Shown: positions 8,430 through 16,164 of the stretch, piece after piece | How positions within the stretch are numbered: the first letter of the stretch is position 1 | Layout of the letters: each line of letters opens with the position of its first letter | Assembly: GCA_903957365.1 (NCBI GenBank) | Contig: CAJBPB010000324.1 | Location: 1 to 47,064 of the forward strand | Direction of reading: 5' to 3' | From: an uncultured Bacteroidota bacterium | GTDB lineage: Bacteria > Bacteroidota > Bacteroidia > Bacteroidales > F082 | DNA length: 47,064 bases | Notes under the pieces: model-generated | The model's input: the letters and a program-made list of their open reading frames with translations, nothing else | Told to the model about the DNA's origin: nothing | Databases searched by the model: none | Translations under genes and position numbers: made by a program

Positions 8430-11291
8430 TTAAATCGAAATCCTGAAATCTATTTTAATCTTATTCTGAAAATCAGGAATGACTCCCAGCACTTTTTTTA
8501 ACAGATGCAACTCAATTTCCATCATTTTTTTTGTGGAAATCATATTTGACAATGGCAAATTTAATTCCAATAATTCAAGCTGATTTCTAAAACGAAGCTT
8601 CATCAGAAAATTATAGGCATACAACATTTCATCTGTTGTTGTATCACTGATAAGATGTTTTTCCTTCAGGGTATTTAATCTTTCGATGGTATTTGTACCT
8701 GTTATATTGTGCTGCAAAGCATAGGTGCGGGCAAACATAATAATCGGTGCAACCGCACTCTTCAAATCGACAACATCAGCATGTTTTTCAGATAAAATAT
8801 TTCCGCCTGAAACATGCTGCACCTTGGTGTTGAATGCGTTATGTGCCAGATGATAAATAAACTGAGGATTTACCTTAATACCGGATGAGACCACTTCATG
8901 CAATCTGTCAGTAAATTTTTCATCGCCATAAACATTTCTGAAATCAAAGAAAATGGATGCATCCAGCAAATGTTGTGGATCAGGAGTTGTCATCCAGCGA
9001 ATGAAATACGTTTCCCAATCACCTAACGATTTACACCATTGCGGATTCATAGCCATGATTTTGCCCTTACAGAAAGCATAGCCTGTTTCGTTTAGTGAAT
9101 TGCATACTGTTTCACCCAATTTCAAGAAATAGGAATTCACTGAAAATTCTTTTTCCTTTGGAACATCCAAATACACAATGGCATTGTCCTGATCGGTAAA
9201 CAAGGTTTCCTCTCTTCTTCCTTCACTTCCCAGACATATAAAAGAAAATTCGACAGGAGGCGTTCCTAAATCACCTACAGACAATTCGATAACCTTTCGG
9301 ATAGTGGCATCCGAGAAAGCGGTAATAATATTTGTAAGGTAACTTACCGAAACTTCACTTTGAATTAGAGGCCGTAAAAGCAACTGAAGATTAGCGTAAT
9401 TTGCTTTGATCTGATCAATTGACTCTGCCTCTGAAATATTATTTACATAAAAAGACAGCGAATGGGACAATGCCTTATATACATTTTCTGTTTTGAAAAT
9501 ACCTGAAACCTCATTTGCCAGGTTCTTGACAAGCAGATGATTTATACCATTTTCATGGCAGATTCGAAGAGCATTAAGCGTCGAATCATCACCTGAAACA
9601 GAAATAATTGGCGCACTCATCACCAGATAGGCTGGATTATCAAGTTTCAGGTTTAAGTCAAATATTCTATTTTGAATATCCGATTTTGTTATTATTCCAA
9701 AGTAATCGTGCTTGTTTTTTGTGAGCAGCAAGGAATCCGTTTTCTTTTTCGACATCAAACGGATTGCATCCGTTAAACCAGCGTCATAATCAATGGTGCA
9801 GATCGGGTTCAGAAAGTCATTTACGGCACGTTCCAACAATAAATCCTTGCTCTTGAGTTCAGCGATCAACCGGGCTGTCCGGGTTTTCTCAATTTCCTGT
9901 ATTGTGATATCTTCAATCAGCCCATCACAAACCCATTCATCCTTGTTTTCAGTTTGAAGCATCACAAGAGAGATGGCGACAACAGCAAATCCATCCTTAT
10001 TCAAATGAATTTTAACTATGTGTTTCTTAATAAATCCCCGTTCAGTCAGATTTTGGATCAGATATGTGCGATCATCCGGTTCCACAAAAAATTTAATCAG
10101 ACTGGCATCCGCAATTTCTTTAAAATCGTTAAATCCGAAAATGCGAAGAGCCGTTTCATTAGCGAACAAAAACCCACCTTTGGCATCCAATCGTGCTTTG
10201 AAGAATCCAACGTTTAGAGTACTGATTATTTTTTGATAATCAAGACTGGTGAATTTTACGTTTTTATCAACAGAAATATCTTTTATTATAATGATATTGA
10301 CCATCTTACCGTAAAATATGGCTGTTGAGGAAGTGATGAGCACTTCGATCAGACTGCCATTTTTACTACTCAGATTCAGTTCGAACTGTCCCTCTTTTAT
10401 AGTGTTTTTAGAAAAAGTGTCCAAAATATCACCGTTGTTGCGCTTGCTGATGATATCACTCAATGGGAGATTATTCAGTTCTTCATTGGTATAACCGATC
10501 AACTTACAGATAATATCATTTGAAAAAGCGATTTTCCCATCCATCAGCATGAGAAGACCTTCGGTTGCTGCCTCAACGAGTGTTCTGAATTTCTCTTTCG
10601 TTTCGTGCAGATCTTCGGCAACGGCTATTCGTTTGCGTTCGATGCTGATACTTTGTTTCAAAATATAAAACAATAAAAACGCAAGTAAAACAGAAATTCC
10701 CAACGTTATCCACATCATCCTGTGCGTTAGTCTTGAAATATCTTTTTTCACATCATCAAGATAAATCCCTGTACCAACGACCCAGTTCCAGGGTTTGAAC
10801 AACTTCACGTATGACAATTTCGGTACAATATGCAGTGAGTCATCTTTCCACTGCCACATATAATCAACATAGCCCTGTTCCGATTCATTCACTTTTCTGA
10901 CACATTCAACAAAAAGTCTTTTTCCGTGCGGATCGGTGAAATTGCTTAAATCCTTTCCATTCAAATCACTACGGAATGGATGCACAATCATAACCGGCCT
11001 CATATCAGTTATCCAGAAATAGTCTTTGTTCTCATCACCATAACGCAGATGTTGAATCCGGTTTTTGGCTGCCTGCTGCGCTTCTTCGCGTGTTAACAAA
11101 CCATCTTGTTCATCTTGTTCATATCCCGACAAAACACTCCAAACTGTATTGGTCAGTTCCTGAATCATTTCGCGCTTGTTATTCATGATATCATCCTGAA
11201 AGCGCGGAATGATAATTAAAAAAAATGCAAGGATGAACAACAATATTGAAAATATTGTCGGAAGTATTATTTTTAAATAGAATTTTCTCAT
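8430..11291 (-). CDS. Cache-PAS-PAS-CBS-DUF294 sensor nucleotidyltransferase
   Basis: A 953-residue multidomain signalling protein. In order: membrane helix (about 6-28); extracytoplasmic single-Cache domain (about 33-185; YFWITD, MIVHPF, GKDLSNFTD, PWNWVVGTGIYLDD); membrane helix (191-211); PAS (about 233-340); PAS (about 350-465); CBS pair (about 490-608); DUF294 nucleotidyltransferase core with GSEGR (688-692) and catalytic-type TDQD (699-702); and a DUF294 C-terminal helical domain (about 800-945). The GSxGR...DxD arrangement is that of GlnD-like nucleotidyltransferases. Single-Cache domains of this sequence type often bind acetate, propionate or pyruvate. Cytosolic CBS-DUF294 proteins are known neighbours of ActP-type symporters. 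The fusion to a transmembrane sensor is the unusual part. The target protein and the nucleotide are unknown. There is no kinase, GGDEF or methyl-accepting output domain. Confidence 0.88.
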   Translation of the reverse strand: MRKFYLKIILPTIFSILLFILAFFLIIIPRFQDDIMNNKREMIQELTNTVWSVLSGYEQDEQDGLLTREEAQQAAKNRIQHLRYGDENKDYFWITDMRPVMIVHPFRSDLNGKDLSNFTDPHGKRLFVECVRKVNESEQGYVDYMWQWKDDSLHIVPKLSYVKLFKPWNWVVGTGIYLDDVKKDISRLTHRMMWITLGISVLLAFLLFYILKQSISIERKRIAVAEDLHETKEKFRTLVEAATEGLLMLMDGKIAFSNDIICKLIGYTNEELNNLPLSDIISKRNNGDILDTFSKNTIKEGQFELNLSSKNGSLIEVLITSSTAIFYGKMVNIIIIKDISVDKNVKFTSLDYQKIISTLNVGFFKARLDAKGGFLFANETALRIFGFNDFKEIADASLIKFFVEPDDRTYLIQNLTERGFIKKHIVKIHLNKDGFAVVAISLVMLQTENKDEWVCDGLIEDITIQEIEKTRTARLIAELKSKDLLLERAVNDFLNPICTIDYDAGLTDAIRLMSKKKTDSLLLTKNKHDYFGIITKSDIQNRIFDLNLKLDNPAYLVMSAPIISVSGDDSTLNALRICHENGINHLLVKNLANEVSGIFKTENVYKALSHSLSFYVNNISEAESIDQIKANYANLQLLLRPLIQSEVSVSYLTNIITAFSDATIRKVIELSVGDLGTPPVEFSFICLGSEGRREETLFTDQDNAIVYLDVPKEKEFSVNSYFLKLGETVCNSLNETGYAFCKGKIMAMNPQWCKSLGDWETYFIRWMTTPDPQHLLDASIFFDFRNVYGDEKFTDRLHEVVSSGIKVNPQFIYHLAHNAFNTKVQHVSGGNILSEKHADVVDLKSAVAPIIMFARTYALQHNITGTNTIERLNTLKEKHLISDTTTDEMLYAYNFLMKLRFRNQLELLELNLPLSNMISTKKMMEIELHLLKKVLGVIPDFQNKIKIDFRISI

Positions 11292-11322
11292 GTCTTTCAG
11301 TATCAGAACAAATAATACCCAA

Positions 11323-11330
11323 CAAATATA
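11323..11330 (-). promoter_or_regulatory. -7 element for the sensor nucleotidyltransferase gene
   Basis: On the minus strand this is TATATTTG, an exact TAnnTTTG match 31 nt upstream of the ATG at 11291. It confirms that start and shows that the gene is its own transcription unit. No TTG is found at correct spacing. Confidence 0.5.
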
Positions 11331-11400
11331 AACCTAAATACAACGAGATAAAATTGATCTTTCTAAATTACCAGACAAAATAGCTGACAAAAGCCAATAT

Positions 11401-11432
11401 TTGATTCCATTACTGAACAATCCTTAACTTTG
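11401..11432 (+). promoter_or_regulatory. Promoter of corA
   Basis: TTG at 11401-11403, a 21-nt spacer and TAACTTTG at 11425-11432 match the Bacteroidota promoter consensus. The ATG at 11471 follows after a leader of about 30 nt. Confidence 0.65.
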
Positions 11433-11470
11433 GTTCAATTAAATAACACTTTTTCTCTTATTCTGATGCA

Positions 11471-12559
11471 ATGAAAAACCGCAAACCACCAAAAAAAATC
11501 CATAAACCAGCCATTCCCCGTCAGGCAGGATTGTCGCCCGGAACTCTGGTACATATTGGCAGGGTGAAAACCGAACTTACAAAAATTGATGTTGTTCAGT
11601 TTAAAAATGAATATTACAAAGAAGACAAGAATATTACACTTGATAAAATACCCGACTATTTATCTCAGGAAAGAAATACATGGATTCAGGTTACCGGGCT
11701 GCAGGACACGAAAATTATCGGGGAAATTGGTAAAATATTCAAGCTTCACCCCTTGGTTATTGAAGATATTTTGAATACAGAACATCATCCAAAGGTTGAT
11801 TATATTGATGATCAGACAATTTTCCTCACCATCAAAACACTACAGAATAATTCAAAAGAATATGATCTTGATTCAGATCAGGTGAGTCTGTTGCTTTTCA
11901 AAAATGTGCTGATTACGTTTCACGAAACTCCGCTCCCTTTGTATAATCCTATCATCGAACGTATGCAGCTTCCTGAAGGACGCCTGCGCACACGCGGTGT
12001 TGATTATCTTTTTTATGCTTTGATAGACGTAATTGTGGATAATTATTACGTTGCTATCGAGAAAACCGGTGATTTCATCGATAAGCTGGAAGATGCAATT
12101 TTTGATGAAACAGCCAATGATGTGTTGGAATCAATTCAGCTTTTAAAAAAGGACCTGCTGTTTATCAAGAAAAGTGTTTTTCCTCTTCGCGAGGCGTTAG
12201 GCACCCTGATCAAGATCGAAACGCCGTTAATTGATCAACTTCAGATCAGATACCTCAATGACGTGTATGATCATCTGATGCAGATTTATGAGAACATAGA
12301 ATCCTTCCGGGATCTGAATTCCGGTCTGAAAGACATTTACCTTTCAACGCTAAGTAATAAGATGAACCAGATCATGAAATTACTCACCATCATTTCGACC
12401 ATTTTCATTCCGTTAACATTTATTGTTGGTTTATACGGGATGAATTTTGATTTCATGCCCGAACTTCGATTGAAATATGGATATCTTTTTGTTTGGATTG
12501 CTATGCTGATTATTAGTGGATTAATGATCAGATGGTTCGCAAAGAAGAAATGGTTCTGA
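11471..12559 (+). CDS. corA: CorA-type magnesium/cobalt transporter
   Basis: A 362-residue channel-type divalent cation transporter of the inner membrane. The N-terminal soluble funnel domain is followed by a long helix and two C-terminal membrane helices. The family signature GMN is at residues 323-325 within LYGMNFDFMPEL, and the last helix ends in basic residues (RWFAKKKWF), which places the C-terminus in the cytoplasm. Length and layout are those of the standard CorA family (Mg2+ and Co2+ uptake, pentameric). It has its own promoter. The next gene (thioredoxin) also has its own -7 element, so the two are probably not an operon. Confidence 0.94.
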   Translation: MKNRKPPKKIHKPAIPRQAGLSPGTLVHIGRVKTELTKIDVVQFKNEYYKEDKNITLDKIPDYLSQERNTWIQVTGLQDTKIIGEIGKIFKLHPLVIEDILNTEHHPKVDYIDDQTIFLTIKTLQNNSKEYDLDSDQVSLLLFKNVLITFHETPLPLYNPIIERMQLPEGRLRTRGVDYLFYALIDVIVDNYYVAIEKTGDFIDKLEDAIFDETANDVLESIQLLKKDLLFIKKSVFPLREALGTLIKIETPLIDQLQIRYLNDVYDHLMQIYENIESFRDLNSGLKDIYLSTLSNKMNQIMKLLTIISTIFIPLTFIVGLYGMNFDFMPELRLKYGYLFVWIAMLIISGLMIRWFAKKKWF

Positions 12560-12664
12560 CACAAACTGAGTGAATGAAAATATTTTATTGATGTTATTGC
12601 TCAACAGATATGTCAGAGTAGGTGATTCATTTTATGATTGTCGTTTCCAACTCAGCAAATCAAC

Positions 12665-12672
12665 TACTTTTG
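12665..12672 (+). promoter_or_regulatory. -7 element for the thioredoxin gene
   Basis: TACTTTTG is an exact TAnnTTTG match. A TTG at 12638-12640 is 24 nt upstream, slightly beyond the usual spacing. The ATG at 12694 gives a very short leader. Confidence 0.55.
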
Positions 12673-12693
12673 TGCCTAAATTAACACATACAA

Positions 12694-13113
12694 ATGGCAA
12701 TCTGGATCATACTTGCACTCGTGCTGACACTTTTTTTATTTGGCGCTTACAGGAAATATGCACTCATCAAAAATCATAATCCTGCAAACGAAAGTGCGGA
12801 AATCAAAACTTTAACAGACGGCAATTTCAAACAAACAATTTCAAAAGGCACAGTATTGGTCGATTTCTGGGCTCCCTGGTGCAGTCCTTGTCTGATGCTT
12901 GCGCCAACCATCAGTGCATTGGCCGACGAATTCAAAGAAAAGGCCATCATTGGGAAACTCAATATTGATGAACAAAAGAAAATCGCAACTGAATTTGGAA
13001 TCAGATCCATTCCGACTGTAGTTCTTTTCAAAAACGGGAAACCTGTTGAGAAATTCGTTGGGATTAAATCGCAATCAACGTACAGCAAGGCGATTAATAA
13101 CAATCTGGTTTAA
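12694..13113 (+). CDS. Membrane-anchored thioredoxin
   Basis: A 139-residue thioredoxin-fold protein with an N-terminal hydrophobic helix (residues 1-19, MAIWIILALVLTLFLFGAY). A short linker and a complete thioredoxin domain (about 36-139) follow. The active site is WCSPC (C63 and C66) in WAPWCSPC, where classical thioredoxin has WCGPC, and the cis-proline segment SIPTVV is present. The positive residues after the helix (RKYALIK) suggest by the positive-inside rule that the catalytic domain faces the cytoplasm, although a periplasmic location cannot be excluded. The likely role is thiol-disulfide reduction at the membrane. It converges on the MmcQ/YjbR gene with a 2-nt gap. Confidence 0.88.
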   Translation: MAIWIILALVLTLFLFGAYRKYALIKNHNPANESAEIKTLTDGNFKQTISKGTVLVDFWAPWCSPCLMLAPTISALADEFKEKAIIGKLNIDEQKKIATEFGIRSIPTVVLFKNGKPVEKFVGIKSQSTYSKAINNNLV

Positions 13114-13115
13114 TT

Positions 13116-13460
13116 TCAAATTTCTTCCTGAACCTTGCGAGGCAAACTGTTTACAACCAGTTCATAGGAACGGTCGATCCATGATTGAATACGCAGCAGA
13201 TTACTATTGTAATCAATATCAACTGAAATCCAGTGTTTTTTATTCATGTGATATCCCGGACGCGCCTCAGGAAATCGTTCGATGAGGTCAATCACTTCTT
13301 CCGGGCTCGCCTTGATGTTTATCGAAAGTGGTCCTTCAAGATTTGCAAGTAAAAACATTTTTCCGGCAACTTTGAACACAAGCGTATCATCTCCAAAAGG
13401 AAGGCCTTCGGTTACAGCTTTCTTTTCCAGACAATAAGTTCGGATATCTTCGATATTCAT
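13116..13460 (-). CDS. MmcQ/YjbR family protein
   Basis: A 114-residue protein of the MmcQ/YjbR family (CyaY-like fold, often described as DNA-binding). The recognisable features are the opening MNIEDIRTYCLEKKAVTEGLPF, the strand KVAGKMFLLANLEGP and the late GYHMNKKHWISV. It is full length for the family. No cellular role is established that could be applied here. It is a single gene convergent with the thioredoxin gene and downstream of metK, from which the metK terminator separates it. Confidence 0.85.
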   Translation of the reverse strand: MNIEDIRTYCLEKKAVTEGLPFGDDTLVFKVAGKMFLLANLEGPLSINIKASPEEVIDLIERFPEARPGYHMNKKHWISVDIDYNSNLLRIQSWIDRSYELVVNSLPRKVQEEI

Positions 13461-13614
13461 TTTGCAAAGATAGGATTTTACTACCTATCCCGGTGGCACA
13501 ATGAATGAAATTGATTGCGAAACGCTAACCATATTTGAAGTATATTAAATTCCTTTGATTAAACTCCGATCCGTGTAAATCCGTATTATCCATGTCATCT
13601 GTGAACCATTATAT

Positions 13615-13650
13615 AAAAAAAAATCGCCGGCAATTCTCATCACCGGCGAT
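13615..13650 (-). terminator. Rho-independent terminator of metK
   Basis: On the minus strand an 8-bp GC-rich stem (ATCGCCGG at 13643-13650 pairing with CCGGCGAT at 13623-13630) is followed by a run of Ts (positions 13623 to 13615). It starts about 19 nt after the metK stop. Confidence 0.88.
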
Positions 13651-13668
13651 CTCCATCTAAAAACAAGA

Positions 13669-14970
13669 TTAAAGCCCGAAAGCTTTTTGAATGTTTTCAA
13701 CAAAGTCGAGTTTCTCCCAACTAAAGAAATCAACTGTTTTGAAGTACTTTTCAACGCCATCCAATGTTTTGACGGTGGTAGTTTCATCCTTATAATACAC
13801 TTCAACTTCTTTGGCATAATGATCGCGACCAAAATGGCCATAGGAAGCAGTTGGCTCAAAAATCGGGTTTTTCAATCCGAAACGTTTTACGATCGCGTAA
13901 GGACGCATATCATAGATTGAAGCGATCTTTTCCGAGATTTGTTCATCGGTAAGTTTCTTTCCGTTCTGATCTGTAATTTTCGTTGTATTACGTGTATTTA
14001 TATAGAAACCAACGGGTTGTGCAACGCCAATCGCATAGGCAACCTGAACAAGCACTTCCTCACAGATTCCGGCTGCAACCATATTTTTTGCGATGTAACG
14101 GGCCGCATAAGCTGCTGAACGATCAACCTTTGACGAATCTTTACCCGAAAAAGCGCCGCCACCATGTGCACCACGTCCACCATACGTATCAACAATAATT
14201 TTTCGTCCGGTCAGGCCTGTGTCGCCATGCGGTCCGCCAATCACAAATTTTCCGGTTGGATTAACGAATAATTTGAAGTCATTCTTAAATAAGTTCCTTG
14301 TTTTTTGAGGAAGCAATTTCTTCACTCTCGGAATCAGAATTGTTTCAACATCTGACCTGATTTTGGCAAGCATCGCTTCCTCTTCATCAAAATCATCATG
14401 TTGGGTCGAAATAACAATGGTGTCTATACGAACCGGCTTCCAGTTGTTGGCATATTCGACTGTAACCTGTGACTTTGCATCAGGGCGCAGATACTTCATT
14501 TTCTTACCCTCGTTACGAATGGCCGACAATTCATGAAGAAAAATATGTGACAACTCGCTTGTAAGAGGCATATAACTCTCCGTTTCGCGACAAGCGAAAC
14601 CAAACATCATACCCTGATCACCCGCGCCCTGCTCTTCTTCACTTTTACGAACCACCCCCTGGTTAATATCTGGCGACTGCTCATGGATCGCTGATAATAC
14701 CCCGCAGGATTTTGCATCGAACTGATATTCAGCTTTGTTATAACCAATCCGATCAATTGTACGACGGGCAATGGTCTGAACATCAACATATCCTTTTGTT
14801 TTCACTTCGCCGGCCAGTACTGCCAGTCCGGTTGTTACCAATGTTTCGCAGGCTACCTTCGACTCAGGATCGAAGCGCAACATCTCATCTAATACTGCAT
14901 CTGAAATCTGATCCGATACTTTGTCAGGATGGCCTTCTGAAACCGACTCGGATGTAAATAAATATCCCAT
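13669..14970 (-). CDS. metK: S-adenosylmethionine synthetase
   Basis: Makes S-adenosylmethionine from methionine and ATP in the cytoplasm. The 433-residue protein has the three-domain MetK layout with the signatures [12 protein letters not shown] (13-24), GAGDQG (115-120, ATP site) and GGGAFSGKD (270-278, phosphate-binding loop). It is somewhat longer than E. coli MetK, as usual in Bacteroidota, through insertions in the middle domain. The gene is monocistronic, with its own promoter element, its own terminator and a leader of about 140 nt that contains a SAM-II-like aptamer. This is consistent with feedback control by the enzyme's product. Confidence 0.97.
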   Translation of the reverse strand: MGYLFTSESVSEGHPDKVSDQISDAVLDEMLRFDPESKVACETLVTTGLAVLAGEVKTKGYVDVQTIARRTIDRIGYNKAEYQFDAKSCGVLSAIHEQSPDINQGVVRKSEEEQGAGDQGMMFGFACRETESYMPLTSELSHIFLHELSAIRNEGKKMKYLRPDAKSQVTVEYANNWKPVRIDTIVISTQHDDFDEEEAMLAKIRSDVETILIPRVKKLLPQKTRNLFKNDFKLFVNPTGKFVIGGPHGDTGLTGRKIIVDTYGGRGAHGGGAFSGKDSSKVDRSAAYAARYIAKNMVAAGICEEVLVQVAYAIGVAQPVGFYINTRNTTKITDQNGKKLTDEQISEKIASIYDMRPYAIVKRFGLKNPIFEPTASYGHFGRDHYAKEVEVYYKDETTTVKTLDGVEKYFKTVDFFSWEKLDFVENIQKAFGL

Positions 14971-15021
14971 TTTTGAATAATTAATTTGTTATTAACTGAA
15001 TGGAAAAGAGGCGATTGGCAG

Positions 15022-15078
15022 GCTAAAGTTGCTTTAGCATTTTTTTAAGTGGTTGCAATCAATCAAATTTTTCCACAA
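15022..15078 (-). promoter_or_regulatory. Candidate SAM-II-type riboswitch with switching hairpin, metK leader
   Basis: Read on the minus strand, a P1 stem GTGG (15076-15073) / CCAC (15052-15049) encloses a loop with ATTTGATTG and ATTGCAA. It is followed by an A-rich strand and TGCTAAAG (15039-15032). This order (ATTT..., ATTGCA, P1 close, AAAT, GCTAAA) matches the SAM-II pseudoknot core as I know it from the metX aptamer. Immediately downstream, CTTTAGC (15028-15022) can pair perfectly with GCTAAAG (15038-15032), so pseudoknot and hairpin are mutually exclusive. The aptamer ends about 50 nt before the metK ATG, farther than in SAM-II switches that mask the ribosome site. No U-run follows, so the read-out is unclear. 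Confidence 0.6.
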
Positions 15079-15090
15079 TTTTCAATCTGT

Positions 15091-15122
15091 TTGAACCACA
15101 ACAGGTTCAAGCCGCAAAAGTA
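15091..15122 (-). promoter_or_regulatory. metK -7 element and a 5' hairpin of the leader
   Basis: The -7 element TACTTTTG (15122-15115 on the minus strand) matches TAnnTTTG exactly but lacks a clear -33 TTG. At the predicted transcript start lies a perfect 7-bp inverted repeat, TTGAACC/GGTTCAA (15091-15110), which could cap the mRNA or act as an operator. The distance to the metK ATG (about 140 nt) is long for this phylum and supports a regulatory leader. Confidence 0.55.
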
Positions 15123-15195
15123 AATCTTTTTATTTAATACACGAACGTTGAAGTCTTAAAAATTCAAAACCACATTTTGTACTATCCCGTTAAAT

Positions 15196-15918
15196 CTAAT
15201 ACGACGCAACAAAAACATTACTGATATTGCAGATGGTAGTTTGGCCATCTACTACAGTGATCATTTCAAGAACCGGCGAATTAAGACTGCCCGAACCTTT
15301 CCATCCCACTAGGTCGCCATAACTCCATTTGCCATTATTATCGCTGTCTTTCCAAACGTCGATGTAATAATTGCCAGGTGCCACGCCCACCATATTGTAC
15401 ACAATTTTTGAACCGTCGTCTCCGACAACAATACGTTGAAACGGAATATTCTCCATCCAGCTCTCATAGTCTTTGTAAATACTCACTTTCGATTCGAACA
15501 TATTCCCGACAATATTTTCAGGAACCTGAATGTTACCTGATATCTGGGTAGCAGGCCCCTGTGTATTCAGATAGGCAGTTGAAGTTGCTTCTCCACCATT
15601 ACCATCTGAAACAATAATGGTTGCTGTAGCAGTGCTGTTTGCGCCCGGCGCATTCCAGAATGCAGTAGATCCATAGCCTTCAATGGTGCCAAAATCAACC
15701 TGATACACATAAGTCAGTTTGTCCTTGTCCGGATCAGATGCTTCCACTTTCACTTTCGCTACACCAAAAGCATACACTGTTTCCGGATTAACTGTAACAT
15801 AGGTTATTTCAGGATTTTGGTTTGCAGTATCTTTGGTACATGATTGTAAAACAATGAATTGCGAAAATATCATCAACATAATAATAAGAGTGATATTTTT
15901 CAGGATAGTATTTTTCAT
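15196..15918 (-). CDS. Lipoprotein with Ig-like domain
   Basis: A predicted lipoprotein of 240 residues. A hydrophobic signal segment ends in a lipobox (LQSC, lipidated Cys at residue 27). Next comes an Ig/cadherin-like beta domain (about 35-110; ASDPDKDKLTY, SDGNGGEAT). A second beta-rich domain includes an acidic DSDNNGKWSYGD stretch that looks like a calcium-binding loop. I place the start at the ATG at 15918 because it directly precedes the signal sequence and two exact -7 elements lie just upstream; the longer frame upstream reads as non-coding. The function is not known. Such lipoproteins are typically surface or periplasmic in Bacteroidota. Confidence 0.75.
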   Translation of the reverse strand: MKNTILKNITLIIMLMIFSQFIVLQSCTKDTANQNPEITYVTVNPETVYAFGVAKVKVEASDPDKDKLTYVYQVDFGTIEGYGSTAFWNAPGANSTATATIIVSDGNGGEATSTAYLNTQGPATQISGNIQVPENIVGNMFESKVSIYKDYESWMENIPFQRIVVGDDGSKIVYNMVGVAPGNYYIDVWKDSDNNGKWSYGDLVGWKGSGSLNSPVLEMITVVDGQTTICNISNVFVASY

Positions 15919-15972
15919 ACAATGCTTTTTTTTGACCATCAGTAAAATCTGATGCAAGTGATCAGTTGAACA

Positions 15973-16000
15973 CAAATTTAAAGATATAACTGCAAATGTA
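15973..16000 (-). promoter_or_regulatory. Two -7 elements upstream of the lipoprotein gene
   Basis: The minus strand carries TAAATTTG (15980-15973) and TACATTTG (16000-15993), both exact TAnnTTTG matches. Neither has a TTG at the best spacing. They argue for translation from 15918 rather than from further upstream. Confidence 0.45.
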
Positions 16001-16164
16001 CATTTTTCGCATGAACCTCCGGTGGAAGTTTTTATTTTGGCTGTCTTGCCCCCCCGGCCCCCAAAAACGGAGGAGAACAAAAAAAAATTCAAAACGCAGA
16101 ATGCAAAGTCAAAATGCAAGAATTAAAAAAGCCCCAGTTTCGTAGGTTTGGGAGCAAAAAGAAT

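Noticed and set aside
12570-12779. Small plus-strand frame before the thioredoxin gene
   Set aside because: It overlaps the thioredoxin start in another frame, spans its promoter element and has no recognisable protein features.
16049-16062. G-quadruplex on the minus strand in the C-rich tract
   Set aside because: Only two G-runs are present; four are needed for an intramolecular quadruplex.
15919-16119. Longer N-terminus for the lipoprotein gene
   Set aside because: The extra residues precede the signal sequence and lipobox, and two promoter elements lie inside this stretch.
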